Assembly (NCBI RefSeq): GCF_047739745.1
Contig: NZ_JBLLVA010000002.1
Location: 124,001 to 188,000 of the forward strand
Origin: Pseudaminobacter sp047739745
GTDB lineage: Bacteria > Pseudomonadota > Alphaproteobacteria > Rhizobiales > Rhizobiaceae
Direction of reading: 5' to 3'
Length of the DNA: 64,000 nt
In this document: in pieces, positions 52,601 to 60,152 of the stretch
Layout of the letters: every line of letters begins with the position of its first letter
Position numbering within the stretch: position 1 is the stretch's first letter
Notes under the pieces: model-generated
What the model saw: only the letters and a program-made list of their open reading frames with translations
The model's database searches: none
What the model was told of the DNA's origin: nothing
Program-made: the position numbers and the translations under genes

Positions 52601-53031
52601 AACTTGCCTCGATCGTTTCAACCACGCCGCCGGGCGACAATCGCAGCCTCAATCAGGCAGTGCGCAAGGAAATCGATACGTCGCGGGTTCAGTTCGAGCG
52701 CGGCTCCGCGCAAATCGAAAAGGGGCAGGGCTATCTGAGGATCGCCAATGGCGTGTTGCGCGGACCATTGATCGGCACGACATTCCAGGGAACGCTTTAC
52801 GACCAGAACGGCAATATGGCCATGACCGGGACGTTCATGCCGGCCTATGGTCTCAATCGCCTTTTCGGCGAGATTCCGATTTTCGGCGCCATTTTGGGCA
52901 ATGGTCGCGATCGCGGCCTCATCGGCGTGACCTATCGGCTTGCGGGCAGGGCCAAGTCGCCCGTGCTCCAGATCAATCCGTTGTCGGTAATCGCGCCGGG
53001 GATCTTCCGGTCCATCTTTGAGTTCCAGTAG
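49615..53031 (+). CDS. YhdP/AsmA-like envelope protein
   Basis: An 1138-residue protein with a cytoplasmic N-terminus rich in charge, one membrane anchor (about residues 45-70: VAATFAILAGVAGLCALVVLLVA), and a long beta-rich periplasmic body that ends with the AsmA-like C-terminal domain (RIANGVLRGPLIGTTFQGTLYDQNG, IPIFGAILGNGRDRGLIGVTYRLAG). This is the architecture of the AsmA superfamily, including YhdP, thought to form hydrophobic grooves that carry phospholipids between the membranes. It starts at GTG (49615) and is divergent from bcp. The specific cargo is not known. Confidence 0.87.
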   Translation: MDHDIPKHEKVRFRRTEIVDLDAFPSAGERDSKKKRPFGRRIVEAVAATFAILAGVAGLCALVVLLVANSGLGTERLRSEAEKAITAAVGVDIGATMGSASMSVDGSRLLAVEVRDVSLDAADGTPIVKAGVVRFGVRFLPLLTGNLRLGSAKIYDARITTAAMPPADRGDWTKTLQNEVGLIDPDKVSQVVFDQVHNALDWLRAGSTDEIELENVEIVLPEDGRLRLLHVMTAALTSAEPGKLAVDAKVEIDGRALSIEGTAARDAVLRRVTALDLVMGSEAPPEVAVSSTGEAAEPGDENRLGPFELSIAGAEGSGDDPARLGVALRLDDSVIDLGKKDAFHGSIALQATLLGGSNKVEIDSLRVVTGRSSLEFNGAVGPRPGSGKPDEIPVYRYELVSTDTTLAPADSPEPTLDFLARVSGTYNPEANRLTADEIAIKSGSGTALGTGSVEFAPGEAPGIALAVTVTSMEVSHAKQLWPWFAARGARKWVLEHLFGGRVAEGRVQFRVPPGRLGNGIPLTTEEVSGHFQIEGTRFDTAGLMPPVRDAMGAVDFRGNEVDISLSSGTVYMQSGRSVAASNGTLRIEKANRKPLIGTLDMDVEGDAAAITELASYEPINAMRHVPLAPDDFSGKVRGNVKADVPLQKGVDAGKLGWRVVLDYEGLTLAKPMDGQKISEADGTITIEPEQALIEAKADLNGIPAEISLVEPLRTGGPERERKVRLILDDKTRETLIPGLASLISGTVKVDLDVARKDRQEVSADLTGARLDIPWVGWSKGRGIKADIAFVLQKADGVSTLSDFKLEGESFSIGGDVTLEQGQLASARFAKVRLNRGDDVAVSIKRSGKKFSVKVSGKGMDARSLIKQYTSEIGAAAKSTQTAAVSIDLNVKSIRGFNGETLSDAALRYDATGSRVNGLQISAVSGSGAAITASSASEGGRRSLKLRSADAGAILRFLNIYQHMEGGQIGAALAAEGDGPMVGRIDARNFWIVNEPKLASIVSTTPPGDNRSLNQAVRKEIDTSRVQFERGSAQIEKGQGYLRIANGVLRGPLIGTTFQGTLYDQNGNMAMTGTFMPAYGLNRLFGEIPIFGAILGNGRDRGLIGVTYRLAGRAKSPVLQINPLSVIAPGIFRSIFEFQ

Positions 53032-53077
53032 GCACAATTCCAGGAAAAAGCGGGCAGCGGTTTTCGGAGCGGAATCG

Positions 53078-53107
53078 CTGGTGCGGCCGTTATTTCGGCC
53101 GCACCAG
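53078..53107 (-). terminator. hairpin spanning the tyrS stop codon
   Basis: CTGGTGCGGCCG and its exact reverse complement flank TTATTT, giving a 12-bp stem with a 6-nt loop. The tyrS stop codon (53090-53092 on the minus strand) lies in the loop, and one arm is made of its last codons. There is no U-tract immediately behind it. It also lies between convergent genes and could serve both strands. Confidence 0.55.
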
Positions 53108-54343
53108 AATGTGCTTCTTCTTGCCGAGCGAAAGCTTCAGCACGCCTTCCGAAGTCAGGTCGGCAAGCGTGACCATGCGGCGCTCATCGGCGATGTTCTG
53201 GTCGTTGAGCCGCACGCCACCACCCTGGATGTGGCGGCGCGCCTCGCCGTTGGAGGCGGCAAGGCCCGCGGAAACGAACAGCGAGAGAATGCCTGTCCCG
53301 GCTTCCAGCGCCGATCTGTCGAGATCGACTGTCGGAAGGCTTTCGGCAAGCGCGCCCTCTTCGAAGGTCTTGCGGGCGGTTTCGGCGGCCTGTTCGGCCG
53401 CGTCCCGTCCGTGCAGCATTGCCGTTACCTCAGTCGCCAGCACCTTCTTGGCGTCGTTGATCTCGGCGCCGCCCAGCTTGCCAAGTCGGGTGATCTCATC
53501 GAGCGGCAGGGTCGTGTAGAGCTTGAGGAACCGCTCGACATCGGCGTCCTCGGTGTTGCGCCAGTATTGCCAAAACTCGTAGGGCGACAGCATGTCGGCG
53601 TTGAGCCAGACCGCGCCATTCAACGATTTGCCCATCTTGGCGCCGGACGAGGTGGTGAGCAGCGGCGAGGTCAGCGCATAGAGCTGCGGCGTGCCGAGAC
53701 GGTGGCCGAGATCGATGCCGTTGACGATGTTGCCCCATTGATCCGAACCGCCCATCTGCAGCCTTACGCCATAGCGCCGGTTAAGCTCGACGAAGTCGTA
53801 GGCCTGCAGAATCATGTAGTTGAATTCGAGGAAAGACAGCGATTGCTCGCGGTCGAGCCGCTGCTTGACCGAATCGAACGACAGCATGCGGTTGACCGAG
53901 AAATGCTGGCCGACATCGCGCAGGAATTCGAGATAATTCAGCGGCAGCAGCCAGTCGGCATTATTGACCATCAGCGCATCGCGCGGGCCTTCGCCGAAGG
54001 TAAGATAGTTCGAAAACACCTTCTTGATGCCGTCGATGTTCGCCTGGATCGTCTGCGGCGTCATCAGCTTGCGCGCCTCGTCCTTGAACGAGGGGTCGCC
54101 GACCATGCCGGTTCCGCCGCCCATCAGGGCCATGGGCCGGTGCCCCGTTTTCTGCATCCAGTGCAGCATCATGATCTGGATGAGGCCGCCGGCATGCAGG
54201 CTGGAGGCGGTCGGATCGAAGCCGATATAGGCGGTTACCGTCTCCGTCGCGAACAGCTTGTCGAGGCCGGCATCATCCGAGGTCTGCTGAATGAAGCCGC
54301 GCTCGGACATGATGCGCAGGAAGTCGGATTTGAAAGCGGACAT
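53090..54343 (-). CDS. tyrS: tyrosyl-tRNA synthetase
   Basis: A 417-residue class I aminoacyl-tRNA synthetase that charges tRNA-Tyr. The HIGH-equivalent is in FDPTASSLHAGGLIQ and the KMSKS-equivalent is KMGKSLNGA; the tyrosine pocket includes YDFVELNRRYGVRLQMGGSDQWGN. The C-terminal S4 RNA-binding domain (LASNGEARRHIQGGGVRLNDQ) is present. It is convergent with the YhdP-like gene and divergent from anmK. It belongs to the longer TyrS group of Gram-negative bacteria. Confidence 0.98.
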   Translation of the reverse strand: MSAFKSDFLRIMSERGFIQQTSDDAGLDKLFATETVTAYIGFDPTASSLHAGGLIQIMMLHWMQKTGHRPMALMGGGTGMVGDPSFKDEARKLMTPQTIQANIDGIKKVFSNYLTFGEGPRDALMVNNADWLLPLNYLEFLRDVGQHFSVNRMLSFDSVKQRLDREQSLSFLEFNYMILQAYDFVELNRRYGVRLQMGGSDQWGNIVNGIDLGHRLGTPQLYALTSPLLTTSSGAKMGKSLNGAVWLNADMLSPYEFWQYWRNTEDADVERFLKLYTTLPLDEITRLGKLGGAEINDAKKVLATEVTAMLHGRDAAEQAAETARKTFEEGALAESLPTVDLDRSALEAGTGILSLFVSAGLAASNGEARRHIQGGGVRLNDQNIADERRMVTLADLTSEGVLKLSLGKKKHILVRPK

Positions 54344-54416
54344 TCGTCATATTCCCGTTATCACCATGAAGCGTGCGGCGAGCATGGCAAGTGTGTTGCG
54401 GCGCGTTTAGCATCCG

Positions 54417-55574
54417 ATGCCAGGGAATCACAAGAACGGCGAGCACATGGCCCCTATCTGCGCGATCGGTTTGATGAGCGGCACTTCGATGGACGGCATC
54501 GATATCGCCATGCTGAGGACCGATGGCATCGCTGCTGTCGAGGCCGGCCCATCGCTGTTCGTACCTTATGATGCGGCGTTCGCGCGACGCATCGAAATGG
54601 CGCTGGAGGCTGCCAAGGACATCCGCCGGCGGCAGGACCGACCGGGCGATCTGGCCGCGCTGGAGCGCGACATCACGCTGCGGCATGCGCGGGCAGTGAA
54701 AGAATTTCTGCATTCTCCGGCGGTCGGCAAGTGGGGTAGCCCTGAGGTGATCGGTTTTCACGGCCAGACCGTGCTGCACCGGCCACTGGTCGGCTTGACG
54801 GTGCAATTAGGCGAAGGGGCGCTGCTGGCCCGCGAACTGAAACTGCCGGTGGTCTACGACATGCGCGCCAACGACATGGTTCACGGCGGGCAGGGCGCGC
54901 CGTTGGTGCCAGCCTATCATGCTGCCCTTGCCGCCGCGCTGCCGGAGCGGTTCGCCGGGAAATTCCCGGTCGTGTTCGTCAATATAGGCGGCATATCCAA
55001 CATCACCTATGTGCCGGCAGAAGGCGATCCGATCGCTTTCGACACCGGGCCGGGCAACACGCTGATCGATCAGTTCGTCTCACGCGAGGGCGGCGTTCCT
55101 TATGACGCGGACGGCGCGATCGCCAGCGAAGGTCGCATCGTTTCGGTGGTGGTTGAACGTTATCTACAGGCGCCGTTCCTCGCAAAATCCGGCCCCAAGT
55201 CATTGGACCGCAACGATTTTACGCTGGCTCCTGTACAGGGCCTCGAACTCGCCGATGGCGCGCGTACGCTGGCGGCGGTCTCGGCTGGAGCCATACTGAA
55301 ATCGGCCGAGCACCTGCCGCAACCGCCGAAACTTTGGATCGTCTGCGGCGGCGGGCGAAAGAATCCGCATATCGTTGGTGATCTCAGGGCGGGCGCGCAA
55401 AAAACGGGTGCCGAGGTGATCGTCGCCGAAGATGCCGGGCTGAACGGCGATTCGACCGAGGCCGAAGCCTGGGCCTATCTGGCGGTGCGTTCGCTTAAGG
55501 GCCTTCCGCTTACTTTTCCCACCACAACCGGGTGCCGCGAGGCGGTGACCGGCGGTGTGCTTGCCCGGCCTTGA
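54417..55574 (+). CDS. anmK: anhydro-N-acetylmuramic acid kinase
   Basis: AnmK phosphorylates and hydrolyses 1,6-anhydroMurNAc to MurNAc-6-P, recycling peptidoglycan. The 385-residue protein has the ATP-binding GLMSGTSMDGID (N-terminal), VIGFHGQTVLH, FVNIGGISNITYV, DTGPGNTLID and CGGGRKNPHIVGDL, all family motifs. The start may be the Met at 54447 (MAPICAIGLMSG), which is closer to the usual family N-terminus; the first Met gives ten more residues. It is convergent with the hydrolase at 55585, 10 bp apart. It fits the M23 peptidase nearby. Confidence 0.95.
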   Translation: MPGNHKNGEHMAPICAIGLMSGTSMDGIDIAMLRTDGIAAVEAGPSLFVPYDAAFARRIEMALEAAKDIRRRQDRPGDLAALERDITLRHARAVKEFLHSPAVGKWGSPEVIGFHGQTVLHRPLVGLTVQLGEGALLARELKLPVVYDMRANDMVHGGQGAPLVPAYHAALAAALPERFAGKFPVVFVNIGGISNITYVPAEGDPIAFDTGPGNTLIDQFVSREGGVPYDADGAIASEGRIVSVVVERYLQAPFLAKSGPKSLDRNDFTLAPVQGLELADGARTLAAVSAGAILKSAEHLPQPPKLWIVCGGGRKNPHIVGDLRAGAQKTGAEVIVAEDAGLNGDSTEAEAWAYLAVRSLKGLPLTFPTTTGCREAVTGGVLARP

Positions 55575-55584
55575 GCCGCAGGTT

Positions 55585-56259
55585 TCAGCGCAGGCGCTTT
55601 GGCCGCGGAGCGGACAATTCGCCGGCAAGCCTGCGGTCAAGATAATCCGCGCATTCGTCGATCAACAGTTGCGCGTCGTTGGTGAAGAAGTGGTTGGCGC
55701 CGGGCAGCGTCTTCTGAGTGATGGTGATGCCCTTTTGTGTGTGCAGCTTGTCGACCAGCCCCTGCACGTCCTTGGCCGGAGCCACCTTGTCGGCGTCACC
55801 ATGGATGATGAGCCCGGACGAAGGGCAGGGCGCCAGGAATGAAAAGTCATAGGTGTTGGGCTGAGGCGCGACCGAGATGAAGCCTTCGATCTCCGGCCGG
55901 CGCATCAGCAACTGCATGCCGATCCAGGCGCCGAAGGAATAGCCGGCGACCCAGCAACTCTTGGAATCGGGATGAAGCGACTGAATCCAGTCAAGTGCTG
56001 CGGCGGCATCCGACAATTCGCCGGTGCCATGATCGAATTCGCCCTGGCTGCGCCCGATGCCGCGGAAATTGAAGCGGAGCGTGGTGAAATCGCGCTTCTG
56101 GAACATGTAGAAGAGGTCGTAGACGATCTTGTTGTTCATCGTGCCCCCGAATTGTGGATGCGGGTGCAGGATGATGGCGATCGGCGCGTTCTTTTCCTTC
56201 GACGGCTGATAGCGGCCTTCCAGGCGACCAGCGGGACCGGCGAAAATGACCTCGGGCAT
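55585..56259 (-). CDS. small alpha/beta hydrolase
   Basis: A 224-residue alpha/beta hydrolase. IILHPHPQFGGTMNNKIVY (oxyanion region) is a hallmark of a conserved bacterial group, the nucleophile is in VAGYSFGAWIG, and a C-terminal Asp and His occur in IIHGDADKVAP and PGANHFFTN. The start at 56259 (MPEVIFAGPAGRLEG) follows GGAGTTGTC. Its substrate is unknown. It is divergent from the suf operon across a region with two palindromes. Confidence 0.87.
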   Translation of the reverse strand: MPEVIFAGPAGRLEGRYQPSKEKNAPIAIILHPHPQFGGTMNNKIVYDLFYMFQKRDFTTLRFNFRGIGRSQGEFDHGTGELSDAAAALDWIQSLHPDSKSCWVAGYSFGAWIGMQLLMRRPEIEGFISVAPQPNTYDFSFLAPCPSSGLIIHGDADKVAPAKDVQGLVDKLHTQKGITITQKTLPGANHFFTNDAQLLIDECADYLDRRLAGELSAPRPKRLR

Positions 56260-56291
56260 GACAACTCCACTCGATTGGCGAAAAGCAGACT

Positions 56292-56309
56292 GCAATTGTA
56301 AACAATTGC
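56292..56309. promoter_or_regulatory. 18-bp palindrome between the hydrolase and suf operon
   Basis: GCAATTG - TAAA - CAATTGC is a perfect 7-bp inverted repeat with a 4-bp spacer, 33 bp upstream of the hydrolase start and 44 bp from the Irr-type box. It could be an operator for the hydrolase or part of the suf control region. No regulator is identified. Confidence 0.4.
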
Positions 56310-56352
56310 GCCGCTGGCCTTGACGCCGGGCGGGCACCTACTTAGAAACTAG

Positions 56353-56369
56353 TTTAGAACCATTCAAAA
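56353..56369. promoter_or_regulatory. Irr-type iron-control element (ICE) upstream of the suf operon
   Basis: TTTAGAACCATTCAAAA matches the Rhizobiales iron-control element, an inverted repeat of TTTAGAA and TTCTAAA separated by three bases, with one mismatch. It lies 119 bp before the first cysteine desulfurase start; another TTAGAA half-site lies just upstream (56342). Irr and RirA are known to control the suf operon in Agrobacterium, so iron/haem control is expected. Confidence 0.65.
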
Positions 56370-56487
56370 CTGGCTGGGCTAGTCACCCGGCCGGCAAAAC
56401 GGGTAAATAGGACGTCTGGCCTTGGAATTTCAAGGAAATAACGTTCGCGTTGTTTCTGTCGCGGCGAAGACGGCCGAAAGAGCGGAA

Positions 56488-57651
56488 ATGACCGGATCGC
56501 GCGCCTATCTCGATTATAATGCGAGCGCACCGCTGCTGCCAGCGGCGCGAGGGGCAATGCTTGCCGCACTTGAAGTCGCGGCCAATCCCTCGTCCGTACA
56601 CAGCGAAGGCCGGCAGGCGCGCAAGATCATCGAGGAGGCGCGTCGTGACGTCGCAGCGCTGGTCAATGCCGGGCATGATCATGTCGTCTTCACGTCCGGG
56701 GCGACGGAAGCTGCAGCGACGCTGCTTTCGCCCGACTGGCAGATGGGCCGGGGGGCGATGCGCATGTCGAGGCTCTATGTCTCGCAGGCCGACCATCCCT
56801 GTCTTTTGAACGGTGGCCGTTTCGGCGCCGATCGCGTGGTTCGTATCGGGGTTGACGAGAACGGCATTGCCGATCTTCCGGCGCTTGAGCGCGCGCTGGC
56901 CGCGCATGACCGCTCCGAGGGCCTGCCGCTCGTTGCCATCCATGCCGCCAATAATGAGACGGGCGTCATCCAGCCGCTGGCCGAACTGTCGGCGATTGTC
57001 AAAGCGGCCGGCGGGGTGTTTGTCGTCGACGCGGTGCAGGCCGCGGGTCGCATTCCGCTCGATATAGCGCGAGGTTACGCGGATTATATGATCTTGTCCG
57101 CGCACAAGATCGGCGGCCCAAAGGGTGTTGGCGCATTTGTCGCCGCGTCGGACCTGATGATGCCGAAGGCGCTCGTTACAGGCGGCGGGCAGGAGCGGGG
57201 CTTTCGCGGCGGCACCGAAAACCTGGCGGCGATTGCCGGCTTTGGAGCGGCGGCGCGGGAGGCGCTATCGGCGCTTGGCGAAATTGGGCAGCTACGCAAT
57301 TTGCGCAATGGGCTCGAAGACGCCATATGTCAGCTTGCGCCCGATGTGGAAATTTTCGGCCGGGCGGTAGAGCGGCTTGCCAACACGGTATTTTTCGCTA
57401 TCCCCGGAGTGAAAGCCGAAACCGCGCAGATCGCGTTCGATCTTGCCGGTGTCGCCCTCTCGGCGGGATCTGCCTGCTCATCCGGGAAAGTCGGCCCGAG
57501 CCACGTGCTGAAGGCGATGGGATACGACAATCCGGACGGCGCGCTGCGCGTTTCGATCGGCCGCTCGACGACGCCCGCGGAGATAGAAAAATTCAAGAGC
57601 GCACTGGCCGCGATTTTGGCGCGGCGGGCGCAAAAGACGAAAGCTGCCTGA
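56488..57651 (+). CDS. cysteine desulfurase (NifS/IscS-type, first desulfurase of the suf operon)
   Basis: A 387-residue PLP cysteine desulfurase of group I. PLP lysine is in SAHKIGGPKGVGAF, and the catalytic cysteine loop is SAGSACSSGKVGPSH (long, flexible, group I type). TSGATEAA and GGGQERGFRGGTENLA are family motifs. It corresponds to sufS2 in the S2-B-C-D-S1-X-A order known from Agrobacterium. The start at 56488 (MTGSRAYLDYNA) is chosen by homology; a TTG at 56422 is possible. A gap of ~190 bp with hairpins separates it from sufB. Confidence 0.92.
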   Translation: MTGSRAYLDYNASAPLLPAARGAMLAALEVAANPSSVHSEGRQARKIIEEARRDVAALVNAGHDHVVFTSGATEAAATLLSPDWQMGRGAMRMSRLYVSQADHPCLLNGGRFGADRVVRIGVDENGIADLPALERALAAHDRSEGLPLVAIHAANNETGVIQPLAELSAIVKAAGGVFVVDAVQAAGRIPLDIARGYADYMILSAHKIGGPKGVGAFVAASDLMMPKALVTGGGQERGFRGGTENLAAIAGFGAAAREALSALGEIGQLRNLRNGLEDAICQLAPDVEIFGRAVERLANTVFFAIPGVKAETAQIAFDLAGVALSAGSACSSGKVGPSHVLKAMGYDNPDGALRVSIGRSTTPAEIEKFKSALAAILARRAQKTKAA

Positions 57652-57841
57652 GGGCAGAAGACTGAATTTGGCTCCATTGGGCCAACAAGCCGGTGTGTGC
57701 TGGAGTGCCGCAGGCACTTCTGACGGATGAACTTCCGGACAGGACACACTATATGGAGCTTACGCCGCCATGGATCGCCTCGGGCGGTGCCATAGTTTGA
57801 AAACTGCCGGGCCTTGACCCCGGCGAGGATGGAGAACGCTG
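57652..57841. other. 190-bp intergenic region upstream of sufB with hairpins
   Basis: No credible gene is seen. AGTGCC-GCA-GGCACT (about 57703-57717) and GCCGGG...CCCGGC (about 57807-57825) can fold; the second ends just upstream of the sufB ribosome site GGATGGAGAACGCTG. This may hold a promoter or a 5'-UTR structure for sufB. The function is not established. Confidence 0.4.
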
Positions 57842-59362
57842 ATGCCTGCTGTGCAGGAAACGATCGATCGGGTCCGCAAGATCGACGTCGACCAATACAA
57901 ATACGGATTCCAGACCGAAATCGAAATGGACAAGGCCCCCAAGGGCCTGGACGAGGAGATCATTCGGCTTATTTCGGCCAAGAAGGACGAGCCCGAATGG
58001 ATGCTTGAGTGGCGTCTTGAAGCGTTCCGTCGCTGGCAGACCATGGAGGAGCCGACCTGGGCGCGCGTCGAATATCCGAAGATCGATTTCCAGGACATCC
58101 ATTACTATGCCGCGCCGAAAAGCACGCCCGGACCGACATCGCTCGACGAAGTCGATCCGGAACTGCTGCGGGTCTATGAAAAGCTCGGCATTCCGCTCAA
58201 GGAGCAGGAAATCCTTGCCGGCGTCCAGAAGAAGCCGGCCGATGGCGAGGAGCTTGAGGCGAGCGACAACGTCTACAAGTCGGGCCGCGTCGCGGTCGAC
58301 GCGGTGTTCGATTCCGTCTCAGTCGTCACCACCTTCAAGAAGGAGCTGGCACAGGCCGGCGTGATCTTCTGCTCCATTTCGGAGGCCATTCGCGAGCATC
58401 CGGAACTGGTGAAAAAATATCTTGGCACCGTGGTGCCGCAGTCGGATAACTTCTACGCGACGCTCAACTCGGCGGTGTTCACCGATGGCTCCTTCGTCTT
58501 CGTGCCGAAGGGCGTGCGCTGCCCGATGGAGTTGTCGACCTATTTCCGCATCAATGAGAAGGGCACCGGCCAGTTCGAGCGCACCCTCATCATTGCCGAG
58601 GAAGGCGCTTACGTTTCCTATCTGGAGGGCTGCACCGCCCCGCAGCGCGACGAAAACCAGCTTCATGCTGCGGTTGTCGAACTGATCGCGCTCGATGATG
58701 CGGAGATCAAGTATTCGACCGTGCAGAACTGGTATCCCGGCGATGCCGAAGGCAAGGGCGGCGTCTACAATTTCGTCACCAAGCGTGGCGACTGCCGCGG
58801 CAAGAATTCGAAGATCTCCTGGACCCAGGTCGAAACCGGTTCGGCGATCACCTGGAAATACCCGTCCTGCATCCTGCGCGGCGACAATTCGCGCGGCGAG
58901 TTCTACTCGATTGCCGTGTCGAACGGTTACCAACAGGTCGACAGCGGTACCAAGATGATCCATCTCGGCAAGAACACGACGAGTCGCATCATCTCCAAGG
59001 GCATTGCCGCCGGTTTTTCGCAGAACACCTATCGCGGCCAGGTTTCGGCTCACCGCAAGGCGGAGAACGCCCGCAACTTCACCAACTGCGACAGCCTGCT
59101 GATCGGTGATCGGTGCGGCGCGCACACCGTGCCCTACATGGAGGCGAAGAACGCCACCGCGCAATTCGAGCATGAGGCGACGACCTCGAAGATTTCCGAA
59201 GACCAGAAGTTCTACGTCATGCAGCGCGGCATTCCCGAGGAAGAGGCGATCGCGCTGATCGTCAACGGCTTCGTCAAGGACGTCATCCAGGAACTGCCGA
59301 TGGAGTTCGCGGTTGAAGCCCAGAAGCTGATCGGCATCAGCCTCGAAGGTTCGGTCGGCTGA
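57842..59362 (+). CDS. sufB: Fe-S cluster assembly scaffold SufB
   Basis: SufB, with SufC and SufD, forms the SufBCD scaffold on which Fe-S clusters are built. The 506-residue length and segments such as YKYGFQTEIEMDKAPKGL, VPKGVRCPMELSTYFRIN, CTAPQRDENQLHAAVVELIA and FTNCDSLLIGDRCGAHTVPY (with the conserved cysteine) are typical. The ribosome site is GGATGGAGAACGCTG before ATG. sufC follows 26 bp later. Confidence 0.97.
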   Translation: MPAVQETIDRVRKIDVDQYKYGFQTEIEMDKAPKGLDEEIIRLISAKKDEPEWMLEWRLEAFRRWQTMEEPTWARVEYPKIDFQDIHYYAAPKSTPGPTSLDEVDPELLRVYEKLGIPLKEQEILAGVQKKPADGEELEASDNVYKSGRVAVDAVFDSVSVVTTFKKELAQAGVIFCSISEAIREHPELVKKYLGTVVPQSDNFYATLNSAVFTDGSFVFVPKGVRCPMELSTYFRINEKGTGQFERTLIIAEEGAYVSYLEGCTAPQRDENQLHAAVVELIALDDAEIKYSTVQNWYPGDAEGKGGVYNFVTKRGDCRGKNSKISWTQVETGSAITWKYPSCILRGDNSRGEFYSIAVSNGYQQVDSGTKMIHLGKNTTSRIISKGIAAGFSQNTYRGQVSAHRKAENARNFTNCDSLLIGDRCGAHTVPYMEAKNATAQFEHEATTSKISEDQKFYVMQRGIPEEEAIALIVNGFVKDVIQELPMEFAVEAQKLIGISLEGSVG

Positions 59363-59388
59363 CCAGAGATTTTAGGAAGAACAAGAAT

Positions 59389-60144
59389 ATGATCGAGATC
59401 AAGAACCTGCATGCCCGCATCGCCGAAACCGGCACCGAGATCATCCGTGGCTTGAACCTGACCGTTAAGGACGGCGAAGTCGCCGCCATCATGGGGCCGA
59501 ACGGGTCGGGCAAGTCGACGCTGTCCTATATCCTCGCCGGTCGGCCGGACTACGAGGTAACGGAAGGCGACATTCTCTATAATGGCGAGTCGATCCTGGA
59601 AATGGACCCGTCCGAACGCGCGGCGGCCGGCATTTTCCTGGCATTCCAGTATCCCATGGAGATACCCGGCGTCGCCACCATGGAATTCCTGAAGGTAGCG
59701 ATCAATTCGCAGCGCAAGGCGCGCGGCGAAGAGCCGCTCAAGGTTCCCGATCTGCTGAAGCGGGTCAAGGAAGCGGCCGGCGCGCTTGACATCGAAATGG
59801 CCATGCTGAAGCGGCCGCTCAATGTCGGGTTTTCGGGCGGCGAGAAAAAGCGTGCCGAAATCCTGCAGATGAAGCTGCTTGAGCCGAAGCTGTGCGTGCT
59901 CGACGAGACCGACTCCGGTCTGGACATCGACGCGCTGAAGATCGTCTCCGACGGCGTCAATTCGTTGCGCTCGCCCGACAGGTCGATCATTGTCATCACC
60001 CACTATCAACGTCTGCTTCAGCACATCGTGCCGGATTCGGTCCATGTGCTTCATCGTGGCCAGGTCATCAAATCCGGCGACAAATCGTTGGCGTTCGAAT
60101 TGGAAGAGAACGGCTACGCCGGGATCATCGAAGAAGCGGCATAG
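59389..60144 (+). CDS. sufC: Fe-S cluster assembly ATPase SufC
   Basis: A 251-residue soluble ABC-type ATPase that powers the SufBCD scaffold. Walker A is GPNGSGKST, the signature is GFSGGEKKRAEILQM, Walker B is LCVLDETDSGLDIDALK and the H-loop lies in VITHYQRLL. No membrane partner is needed. It lies between sufB and sufD with short gaps. Confidence 0.97.
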   Translation: MIEIKNLHARIAETGTEIIRGLNLTVKDGEVAAIMGPNGSGKSTLSYILAGRPDYEVTEGDILYNGESILEMDPSERAAAGIFLAFQYPMEIPGVATMEFLKVAINSQRKARGEEPLKVPDLLKRVKEAAGALDIEMAMLKRPLNVGFSGGEKKRAEILQMKLLEPKLCVLDETDSGLDIDALKIVSDGVNSLRSPDRSIIVITHYQRLLQHIVPDSVHVLHRGQVIKSGDKSLAFELEENGYAGIIEEAA

Positions 60145-60152
60145 GTGAGGCG

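Noticed and set aside
53018..54571. A 517-residue plus-strand open frame antisense to tyrS
   Set aside because: It is explained by the GC-rich codon use of tyrS; tyrS has full HIGH/KMSKS motifs.
57752..57799. A 15-codon ORF in the spacer upstream of sufB
   Set aside because: No convincing ribosome site and no hydrophobic or other pattern; it looks like chance.
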